Below are positions 1-5,064 of a stretch of DNA of 5,064 nt, one piece after another (the stretch's first letter is position 1; the number at the start of each line of letters is the position of its first letter). The notes beneath the pieces were generated by a model, which worked only from the letters and a program-made list of their open reading frames with translations, was not told where the DNA came from and searched no databases. The position numbers and the translations under genes were made by a program. Source of the stretch: Flaviramulus sp. GTDB lineage: Bacteria; Bacteroidota; Bacteroidia; Flavobacteriales; Flavobacteriaceae. The DNA is taken from contig JALRJA010000446.1 of assembly GCA_023255235.1 (NCBI GenBank), positions 1-5,064 of the forward strand. The letters are read 5' to 3'.

Positions 1-595
1 TGTAGTTGAAGAATTAATTATACCCTTAGAAGATTTTGAAATTAATTCTGAAAGTTTAGCGGTGCATCCAGAATTGTTAAAGTATGATAAACTATATCAA
101 TCCATTGAAAAATCGGAGCTCTTAAATCAAAAAGAAAGCAGCCCCATGATAGGTTTTGGGTTAGATTATATTAATGTAACAGAAAGACCAGATATGAATT
201 TTAATGACAATGGTAAAGATGTAGTTATGCCAATGGTATCAGTATCTATTCCCATTTTCAATAAAAAATACAAATCGGTAACTAAGCAAAATGAATTGCA
301 GCGGTATGAAATACAATCTCAAAAGCAAGAGCGACTAAATATTTTAGAAACGCTTTTAGATAAAGCAGTAAAAGAGCGTATTTCAGCAAGAATAAGCTAC
401 ACAACACAGAGCAAAAACTTAATACAAGCCAAAAATACTGAAAATATTCTTATTAAAAGCTATGAAACAGGAACTATAGATTTTAATGATGTTTTAGATA
501 TTCAGGAATTACAGCTAAAGTTTCAAATGAATCAAATAGATTCGGTTAAGAACTATTATGTTCAAAGCACAATCATTAATTATTTAATTCAATAA
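1..595 (+). CDS. TolC/CusC-family outer-membrane efflux protein, C-terminal part (5' end outside window)
   Basis: This is the C-terminal 197 residues of an outer-membrane efflux channel. The reading frame is open from position 2 through the left edge, so the GTG at 62 is internal, not a start. The stop is TAA at 593-595. An N-terminal half-helix is followed by a beta segment with GFGLDY, a GKDVVMPMVSVSIPIF stretch, and then long amphipathic, Gln/Lys-rich helices; this is the second half of the family's duplicated helix-strand-helix repeat. Near the C-terminus a YETGTIDFNDVLDIQ segment matches the usual G-x-x-(D/N)-F-x-(D/E)-(V/L)-L-(D/E) signature of the family. The protein would form the trimeric outer-membrane exit duct of a tripartite RND pump. 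The adaptor and metal-binding genes downstream indicate a CusC-like role in Cu(I)/Ag(I) export, but substrate is inferred from context. The next gene starts 33 bases later, which suggests cotranscription. Confidence 0.88.
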   Translation, partial: VVEELIIPLEDFEINSESLAVHPELLKYDKLYQSIEKSELLNQKESSPMIGFGLDYINVTERPDMNFNDNGKDVVMPMVSVSIPIFNKKYKSVTKQNELQRYEIQSQKQERLNILETLLDKAVKERISARISYTTQSKNLIQAKNTENILIKSYETGTIDFNDVLDIQELQLKFQMNQIDSVKNYYVQSTIINYLIQ

Positions 596-628
596 CCCCA
601 AACGTATAATAAATTAAAATTTTAATAA

Positions 629-1345
629 ATGCTAAACAGACACACAGCCTTTAAAATTAGAAAAACACATCGTTATTTAGGATTATTCTTAGGAATACAA
701 TTTTTATTTTGGACAATTAGTGGTTTATACTTTAGTTGGACTAATTTAGACGAAATACATGGAGATCATTTTAGAAATTTAGAATATAATCACAAAGCGT
801 TTAATAACCTCATATCACCTTCTAAACTTATGGTTTCTGAAGGTATAAAAACCATAGACTTAAAAGACATAGATAACACACCGTATTATTGGGTAAACGA
901 AAAGCAATTATTTAATGCTATAGATGGTAACCCAAAAAGTGCAATCACAAAAGAAGAAGCAATATATATAGCCAAAAACTTTATGAAAAGTAACTTAGAA
1001 GTGAAATCTGTAGAACAAATAAATGAAGTAAGTAAACACCATGAATACAGAAAAAATTTATTACCAGCTTACGTTATTTCATATAAAACAAATGAAGAAG
1101 TAAAAGCCTATATATCTATAAAAGACGGTAAATTTAGAATGGTAAGACATAGAAGTTGGCGTTGGTTTGATTTTTTATGGATGACACATACAATGGATTA
1201 TGAAGGTAGAGATAACTTTAACACAACGGTTTTAAGGGTATTTTCATTGTTAGGCTTAATTACGGTTTTAAGCGGCTTTGTGTTGTGGTACACATCGTCA
1301 CCAACTATTAGAAAAATTCTTAAAAAGAAAAATAAAAAAGAATGA
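629..1345 (+). CDS. PepSY domain-containing inner-membrane protein
   Basis: This 238-residue protein has a PepSY-associated membrane architecture. A basic N-terminus with RKTHRYLG (residues 11-18) leads into transmembrane helix 1 (about 15-37, ending SGLYFSW). A periplasmic domain follows (about 40-195), starting with the HGDH cluster (45-48) and containing the PepSY-like helix ITKEEAIYIAKNFMKS and strands ending in DGKFRMVRHRSW. An aromatic segment (FLWMTHTMD) precedes helix 2 (about 201-222) and a Lys-rich cytoplasmic tail. Conserved histidines at 14, 48 and 187 could bind metal or heme, but that is inference. Proteins of this type often sit beside Bacteroidetes metal-efflux genes; their biochemical role is not established, and a part in metal reduction or pump assembly is only a guess. 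The ATG at 629 fits the start of the conserved region. No Shine-Dalgarno is seen, which is usual for Bacteroidetes. Confidence 0.85.
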   Translation: MLNRHTAFKIRKTHRYLGLFLGIQFLFWTISGLYFSWTNLDEIHGDHFRNLEYNHKAFNNLISPSKLMVSEGIKTIDLKDIDNTPYYWVNEKQLFNAIDGNPKSAITKEEAIYIAKNFMKSNLEVKSVEQINEVSKHHEYRKNLLPAYVISYKTNEEVKAYISIKDGKFRMVRHRSWRWFDFLWMTHTMDYEGRDNFNTTVLRVFSLLGLITVLSGFVLWYTSSPTIRKILKKKNKKE

Positions 1346-1442
1346 AACCAACATGTTAAAGGTAATTATTAACACACATAATAATGATTATTTTTAATAT
1401 CTAAGGTAGTTGTGACCATCGAAAAACAATAAAAATAAACAG

Positions 1443-3209
1443 ATGAAAAAATATTTAATTTATTTAGTAATCCTATTGGTAGGCTTGCTTTTAGGCTGGT
1501 TACTTTTTAGTGGTTTGTCTAAAAGTGATACAAAACACGAACACCATGAGACCTCTCAAACCAATAAAATGTGGACCTGCTCAATGCATCCACAAATTAT
1601 GCAACCAGAAGCAGGAGACTGTCCTATTTGTGGTATGGATTTAATTCCTGCTGAAGCAGGTGCCGACGGTTTATCTGCAGATCAATTTAAACTCTCTACA
1701 AATGCAATGGCTTTAGCTAATGTACAAACCACTGTAGTTGGTAATGGAACAACCGAAAATAATGCTATAAAACTGTCAGGTAAAATTGCTGAAAACGAAG
1801 AAGCAAACGCAGTACAAGTTAGTTATTTTTCAGGTAGAATAGAACAGTTAAATATTAGTTTTACAGGTGAAGAAGTACGCAAAGGTCAGTTATTAGCAAC
1901 TATATATTCACCAGAACTCTACGCTGCACAGCAAGAACTTATTACAGCAGCCTCATTAAAAGAAATGCAGCCTGCATTGTATAAAGCAGTTAGAAACAAG
2001 TTAAAACTTTGGAAACTTTCAGACAATCAAATAAATACAATTGAAGAAACTGGAAAAGTAACAGAAAACGTTCCTGTGTATGCTACGGTTTCTGGTACGG
2101 TAACAGAAAAACTGGTAGAACAAGGCGATTATATTAAACTTGGGCAGCCTTTATTAAAAATAGCTAACCTAAACACAGTTTGGGCAAATTTTGATGTTTA
2201 TGAAAATCAAATAGACTATTTTAAAAAAGGGCAAGAAGTTATTATAACAACAAATGCGTATCAAAACAAAGCGTTTAAAGGAAGGGTAGATTTTATAGAC
2301 CCCATTTTAAATACAAAAACCAGAACAGTAACTTTAAGAGTAGTTCTTAAAAATGAACAAAATATATTTAAACCAGGTATGTTTGTTTCTGCAAAAGTAG
2401 CTGGAGTTACATCAAACAATTCAGAAGTGTTAACTATTCCATCATCAGCAATACTATGGACTGGTGAGCGTTCAGTGGTTTATTTAAAAACAGATTCAGA
2501 CCAACCTATTTTTGAAATGCGTGAAGTAACCTTGGGCAACTTAATAGGTGATAAATATGAGGTATTAGAAGGACTGTTTGCAGATAATGAAATTGTAACT
2601 AACGGTACTTTTACAGTAGATGCAGCAGCACAATTACAAGGAAAAAAATCAATGATGAGCAAAGGAGGTAATAAAACAATGACAGGGCATGAAAATCATT
2701 TAGGTATGCAACATAACACAGACAAAAATGTTATAGCGTTTTCTAAAAATAAACGAGTTGAAGTGTCTAAAACTTTTCAAAAACAACTAAAAGAGGTTTA
2801 CAATAATTATATAGATTTAAAAAATGCTTTAGTAAAAGAAGCCTCTAAAGATGTTGTAAAAGCATCACAACTCCTTTTAGATAAATTATTGGCTGTTGAT
2901 ATGAAATTAGTAAAAAACGAAGCCCATAATAATTGGGGTACTTTAGAGAAAGAAATAAAATCTTCTGCTACCGTAATTTCAAAATCAAAAGATATAAAAG
3001 AACAAAGAAATCATTTTAAAGTGTTGTCATCGTATATCATTAAAGCGGTTCAATTATTTGGCGTTAATGAAAAGGTCTATGTAGAATTTTGTCCAATGGC
3101 AGACAATAATAATGGAGCATATTGGTTGAGCAAAGAAGAGAAAGTAATCAATCCGTATTTTGGAGAAGCTATGCTTACCTGCGGAGAGGTAAAACAAGTA
3201 ATAGATTAA
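1443..3209 (+). CDS. cusB: CusB-like RND efflux periplasmic adaptor with N-terminal heavy-metal-binding domain and C-terminal DUF3347
   Basis: This 588-residue periplasmic adaptor (membrane fusion protein) would link an inner-membrane RND pump to the TolC-like channel upstream. Residues 4-24 form one hydrophobic anchor or signal segment. A His cluster (KHEHH, 31-35) precedes a heavy-metal-binding domain at about 44-70 with WTCSMHP (C46, M48, H49) and CPICGM (C60, C63, M65). The adaptor core (about 80-400) shows the biotinyl-lipoyl halves (FSGRIEQLNISFTGEEVRKGQLL; YATVSGTVTEKLVEQGDYIKLGQPLLKI), a helical hairpin between them, and the beta-barrel with TRTVTLRV and PGMFVSAKV. A Met/His-rich linker (404-424) leads to DUF3347 (about 438-582), ending in FCPMA (549-553), GAYWLS, NPYFG and a CG at 580-581. 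Methionine, histidine and cysteine placement supports Cu(I)/Ag(I) handling. Standard CusB is about 400 residues, so both ends are extensions, a combination known in Bacteroidetes. The 97-base gap upstream could hold its own promoter. The symbol is by homology class only. Confidence 0.92.
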   Translation: MKKYLIYLVILLVGLLLGWLLFSGLSKSDTKHEHHETSQTNKMWTCSMHPQIMQPEAGDCPICGMDLIPAEAGADGLSADQFKLSTNAMALANVQTTVVGNGTTENNAIKLSGKIAENEEANAVQVSYFSGRIEQLNISFTGEEVRKGQLLATIYSPELYAAQQELITAASLKEMQPALYKAVRNKLKLWKLSDNQINTIEETGKVTENVPVYATVSGTVTEKLVEQGDYIKLGQPLLKIANLNTVWANFDVYENQIDYFKKGQEVIITTNAYQNKAFKGRVDFIDPILNTKTRTVTLRVVLKNEQNIFKPGMFVSAKVAGVTSNNSEVLTIPSSAILWTGERSVVYLKTDSDQPIFEMREVTLGNLIGDKYEVLEGLFADNEIVTNGTFTVDAAAQLQGKKSMMSKGGNKTMTGHENHLGMQHNTDKNVIAFSKNKRVEVSKTFQKQLKEVYNNYIDLKNALVKEASKDVVKASQLLLDKLLAVDMKLVKNEAHNNWGTLEKEIKSSATVISKSKDIKEQRNHFKVLSSYIIKAVQLFGVNEKVYVEFCPMADNNNGAYWLSKEEKVINPYFGEAMLTCGEVKQVID

Positions 3210-3244
3210 ATAAACATAAATAATAACCATTAAATTTTTTAAAA

Positions 3245-3640
3245 ATGAAAAACGTAATTTTAAGTATAGCTGTAATAGTAGCTATGGGTTTAACAAGTTG
3301 TAAAAACGAAACAAAAAAAGATGCCGATACAACAACTACAGAAGTTTCTAATGAGATAGCAATGACAGAATTGTCTTTTGGTGTAAGAGGAAACTGCGGT
3401 ATGTGCAAAAAAACTATTGAAAAAGCCGCAAAAAGTGTTGCTGGTGTAGCTAATGCTAATTGGGATGTAGATAAAAAGAAAATGGCTGTATCTTTTGATG
3501 ATTCTAAAACAGATGCTATGTCTATTCATAAAGCAATAGCAGCTTCAGGCTATGATACCACAAAAGCAGCAGGAGATGAAGAAGCCTACAAAAATCTTCC
3601 AGGTTGTTGTCAATACGATCACAGTATGGAAATTGATTAA
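3245..3640 (+). CDS. HMA-domain metal-binding lipoprotein
   Basis: This 131-residue protein is a probable lipid-anchored metallochaperone. Residues 1-18 form a lipoprotein signal peptide with the lipobox LTSC (C19 would be acylated). A short Thr/Asp-rich spacer follows. Residues about 41-105 form a heavy-metal-associated ferredoxin-like domain with the motif NCGMCK (CxxC at 51-54), VAGVANANWDVDKKKMAVSFD, and a final helix ending ASGYDT. This matches the CopZ/MerP-type fold that binds Cu(I) through two cysteines. The C-terminus adds LPGCCQYDHSM, with a Cys pair at 121-122 plus H126 and M128, a tail I recognise from Bacteroidetes homologues that could be a second metal site. It starts 35 bases after the adaptor gene and is followed by a terminator, so it is the last gene of the operon. 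Delivering metal to the adaptor or pump from the periplasm is inferred from location and fold. Confidence 0.88.
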   Translation: MKNVILSIAVIVAMGLTSCKNETKKDADTTTTEVSNEIAMTELSFGVRGNCGMCKKTIEKAAKSVAGVANANWDVDKKKMAVSFDDSKTDAMSIHKAIAASGYDTTKAAGDEEAYKNLPGCCQYDHSMEID

Positions 3641-3672
3641 TTGATATAGAAAACAAAACCGTTTTAATAACA

Positions 3673-3703
3673 AAAAACCCAAGAAATTAAATCTTGGGTT
3701 TTT
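3673..3703 (+). terminator. Intrinsic terminator of the metal-efflux operon
   Basis: A perfect 12-bp inverted repeat, AAAAACCCAAGA (3673-3684) and TCTTGGGTTTTT (3692-3703), encloses a 7-base A/T loop. The GC core is CCCAAG/CTTGGG, and T-runs end the right arm on the plus strand and, by symmetry, the minus strand. It lies 33 bases past the stop of the HMA lipoprotein gene. The flanking A and T runs mean it could also stop transcription coming from the right. Confidence 0.9.
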
Positions 3704-3718
3704 CATTTACATACTCTG

Positions 3719-3760
3719 TAGCGAGAGGGGGCACGATCCCCCGACCTCCGGGTTATGAAC
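3719..3760 (-). pseudogene. 3' half of a methionine (probably initiator) tRNA; likely attachment-site remnant
   Basis: Read on the minus strand from 3760 to 3719, the sequence gives an anticodon loop TTCATAA (CAT anticodon), the 3' side of the anticodon stem CCCGG, a variable loop AGGTC, a T-arm with G5 and C5 arms, and a 3' acceptor strand ending CTCGCTA. CCC directly after the loop is half of the GGG/CCC stem typical of initiator tRNA. Beyond 3760 the expected pairing strand is absent (CAGAG instead of CCGGG), so the 5' half, D-arm and 5' acceptor strand are missing and this cannot be a working tRNA. The T-arm is also irregular: the loop lacks the usual TTC-R-A order. Loss exactly at the 5' edge of the anticodon loop, next to an integrase gene, fits the displaced tRNA end left by site-specific integration. 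A CCA is not encoded. Confidence 0.75.
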
Positions 3761-3764
3761 TCTG

Positions 3765-3855
3765 ATTATTTAGTATTATGAGCAATCAATATATGTTAAA
3801 ATACATTGATTTACAATTGTTTGATTTTTTTAAGTAATGTTTAATACTAAATAAT
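3765..3855. repeat. 14-bp perfect inverted repeat flanking an AT-rich spacer upstream of the integrase
   Basis: ATTATTTAGTATTA (3765-3778) and its exact reverse complement TAATACTAAATAAT (3842-3855) are separated by 63 bases. The spacer carries smaller symmetries: AATCAAT (3784-3790) with ATTGATT (3805-3811), and the palindrome ACAATTGT (3813-3820). The left arm starts five bases from the tRNA fragment and the right arm ends 27 bases before the integrase GTG. Paired recombinase-binding sites or an operator for the integrase gene are plausible; neither is shown. AT-richness raises the chance rate of short repeats, but 14 of 14 matches at this location is notable. Confidence 0.7.
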
Positions 3856-3882
3856 ATTAATAAATGTTGTACTAAAGGTCAG

Positions 3883-4977
3883 GTGAAAAAATCACATCCC
3901 GATGCATTAAGTATTAATCAATTAATTTTTAAAAAACTTTCAAAGGTTAATAGAAGTTTGTTGGATGCTGAAACTAGTAATAATTACTTTTCCTCAAGGA
4001 AAATTAAAAGCTTAGTGGTTTCTGACAAGACAAATGAATTTTTTGAAATCGCAAAAGTTTATTTAAAAAACATTGAAGGCAGAAGAAAAATTCACCAATT
4101 AGATATTGAAATGAAGAGAATTGAAGTATTTAGAGAGTTTCTTAATAAGGATAAACTTTATTTTGATGAATTAAATATCGAATTACTTATAAAATTTGAA
4201 AACTTTTTGCTTAACAAGCGGTTCCTCTCTAAACGAACAGTGGCAAATTATATGATTACTCTTAGGACAATCTTTAATTTGGCAATAACTAAATCTATTG
4301 TAAATACTCAATTTTATCCGTTCGGTAAAGGGAAATATCAAATTAGATTTCCTGAAACAAAAAAGGTAGGATTGAATATTGATGAAATCAGAATTCTAGA
4401 AAACATAAAAGGGCTTACAAATGCACAACAATATGCATTAAGTGTATGGTTAATTAGTTTTTATTTTGCTGGAATAAGAGTTGGTGATGTTCTTAAGTTA
4501 AAGTGGAAGAATTTTTCAGATAATCGGTTGTATTACAGAATGGGAAAGAATAGTAAGTTAGTATCCTTGAAAATACCAAGTAAAGCATTAAATATTTTAA
4601 ATAAAGTTAAGAAGGATAATAACTCAGAATATATATTTAAGGAATTGGAAGGAGTTGATGAAAAAGACGATAAACTATTAAGAACCAGAATCAAAACAGC
4701 AACAAGAAATTTTAACAGGCGATTAGAGATAGTTGCAGAAAAAGCAGGAATAGATAAGAAATTGAGCATGCACATTGCACGGCATAGTTTTGGAAATATC
4801 TCTGGAGATAAAATCCCTATTCAAATGTTACAGAAGTTATATAGACATTCTTCAGTAACAACTACTATAATGTATCAGTCAAATTTTGTTCAAAAAGATA
4901 CCGATGATGCGCTAGATAAAGTTATAGAATCTGCACAACAAGCAGCACAAACAAACCTGGACAATTGGTCCAATTAA
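3883..4977 (+). CDS. Tyrosine recombinase / integrase with SAM-like domain, apparently lacking its N-terminal arm-binding domain
   Basis: This 364-residue site-specific recombinase would cut and rejoin DNA at attachment sites to integrate or excise a mobile element. Residues about 50-140 form the SAM-like core-binding domain (FLNKDKLYFDELNIELLIKF; the RTVANYMITLRTIFNLA helix). The catalytic domain (about 165-350) shows all expected active-site residues: R199 in AGIRVGDVL, K222 in MGKNSK, H297 and R300 in HIARH, H322 in LYRHSS, and nucleophile Y331 in IMYQ. The protein begins KKSHPDALSIN, a segment that in relatives I recall lies about 50 residues in, after the beta-rich arm-binding domain; relatives are usually about 400-420 residues. 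The frame is open upstream only to 3838 (TAA at 3835-3837) and holds no ATG, so GTG at 3883 is the best start; AAAGG at 3874-3878 is a weak ribosome site. It may be a 5'-truncated gene or a short variant. Confidence 0.88.
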   Translation: MKKSHPDALSINQLIFKKLSKVNRSLLDAETSNNYFSSRKIKSLVVSDKTNEFFEIAKVYLKNIEGRRKIHQLDIEMKRIEVFREFLNKDKLYFDELNIELLIKFENFLLNKRFLSKRTVANYMITLRTIFNLAITKSIVNTQFYPFGKGKYQIRFPETKKVGLNIDEIRILENIKGLTNAQQYALSVWLISFYFAGIRVGDVLKLKWKNFSDNRLYYRMGKNSKLVSLKIPSKALNILNKVKKDNNSEYIFKELEGVDEKDDKLLRTRIKTATRNFNRRLEIVAEKAGIDKKLSMHIARHSFGNISGDKIPIQMLQKLYRHSSVTTTIMYQSNFVQKDTDDALDKVIESAQQAAQTNLDNWSN

Positions 4978-4983
4978 AAGGAG
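4978..4983 (+). promoter_or_regulatory. Shine-Dalgarno site of the right-edge ORF
   Basis: AAGGAG at 4978-4983 lies six bases before the ATG at 4990 and directly after the integrase stop at 4975-4977. It is followed by a second purine block, AAGG. Such a strong site contrasts with the A/T leaders of the metal genes in the same window and is the main support for calling a gene at 4990. Confidence 0.6.
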
Positions 4984-4989
4984 AAGGTA

Positions 4990-5064
4990 ATGAACAAAGA
5001 ATTAAATTTACAAATGAATCACGGCTGGCCATCGCTTAGTTTTAGAAAAATAAAAAAAGAAATT
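4990..5064 (+). CDS. Unidentified ORF, 5' end only (continues past right edge)
   Basis: Twenty-five codons from ATG at 4990 are open to the last base of the window. The product begins MNKELNLQMNHGWPSLSF and continues with a basic stretch (RKIKKE). I do not recognise it. It starts 12 bases after the integrase stop and has a well-placed AAGGAG, so it is probably cotranscribed and translated with the integrase and may belong to the same mobile element. No signal peptide or membrane segment is visible in the part present. An alternative start is the ATG at 5014, but the Shine-Dalgarno favours 4990. Confidence 0.55.
   Translation, partial: MNKELNLQMNHGWPSLSFRKIKKEI

Noticed and set aside
62..64. 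GTG as start of the TolC-like gene
   Set aside because: The frame is open upstream to the edge, and the product would be only the C-terminal part of a family of about 400 residues.
1380..1396. AATAAT-G-ATTATT plus T-run as a terminator after the PepSY gene
   Set aside because: The stem has no G-C pair and a one-base loop, so it would not form a stable terminator hairpin.
2480..2662. Minus-strand ORF of 60 codons inside the adaptor gene
   Set aside because: Lies wholly opposite a well-supported gene, has no recognisable domain or ribosome site, and looks like a reverse-frame shadow.
3175..3529. Two minus-strand ORFs of 77-79 codons overlapping the HMA lipoprotein gene
   Set aside because: Their Phe/Ser/Val-rich content is what Lys/Glu/Thr-rich coding gives on the other strand; the plus-strand gene has a lipobox and HMA motif.
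3713..3764. ACTCTG direct repeat (3713-3718 and 3759-3764) flanking the tRNA fragment as a target-site duplication
   Set aside because: Only six bases long, and the second copy overlaps the end of the tRNA sequence; tyrosine recombinases do not make such duplications, so chance is likely.
3719..3790. A complete tRNA gene
   Set aside because: No D-arm, no 5' acceptor strand and no matching anticodon-stem strand can be found upstream on the minus strand.
4533..4775. Minus-strand ORF of 80 codons inside the integrase gene
   Set aside because: Opposite the catalytic domain of the integrase, with no motif or start context of its own.

Overview
The window reads as chromosomal or mobile-element DNA from a marine-type member of the Flavobacteriaceae (Bacteroidetes). 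The DNA is strongly AT-rich. Most genes lack Shine-Dalgarno sites and start after A/T-rich leaders. The protein families also point there: a heavy-metal-binding-domain plus DUF3347 CusB fusion, an HMA lipoprotein ending in a CCQY tail, and a Bacteroidetes-type SAM-like tyrosine recombinase. Genus cannot be decided from this window.

Positions 1-3640 hold the 3' part of a plus-strand metal (probably copper/silver) efflux operon. In order these are: the C-terminal end of a TolC/CusC-like outer-membrane channel (open at the left edge), a two-helix PepSY membrane protein, a CusB-like periplasmic adaptor with metal-binding modules at both ends, and a small lipoprotein carrying one HMA metal-binding domain with a CxxC motif. 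The inner-membrane RND pump (CusA) is not present and would be expected upstream of position 1. Together the products would capture metal in the periplasm and pass it to a tripartite pump for export. A 12-bp-stem intrinsic terminator at 3673-3703 closes the operon.

Positions 3719-3882 are a junction zone. A 42-base minus-strand fragment is the 3' half of a methionine tRNA, with initiator-like features; it breaks off at the 5' edge of the anticodon loop. Beside it lies a very AT-rich stretch bounded by a perfect 14-bp inverted repeat, with a third copy of its TACTAAA core. This is what a tRNA-targeted attachment site of a tyrosine recombinase would look like.

Positions 3883-4977 encode that recombinase. 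Its catalytic residues all look present, but it seems to lack the N-terminal arm-binding domain normal for the family. A further ORF with a strong Shine-Dalgarno sequence begins at 4990 and runs off the right edge. The most interesting points are the tRNA-fragment/inverted-repeat/short-integrase junction, which suggests one edge of an integrated element next to the copper operon, and a perfect Shine-Dalgarno-like site inside the adaptor gene placed before an in-frame ATG that would release the DUF3347 domain alone. No clearly new system is visible here; the rest is recognisable metal-resistance and integration machinery.
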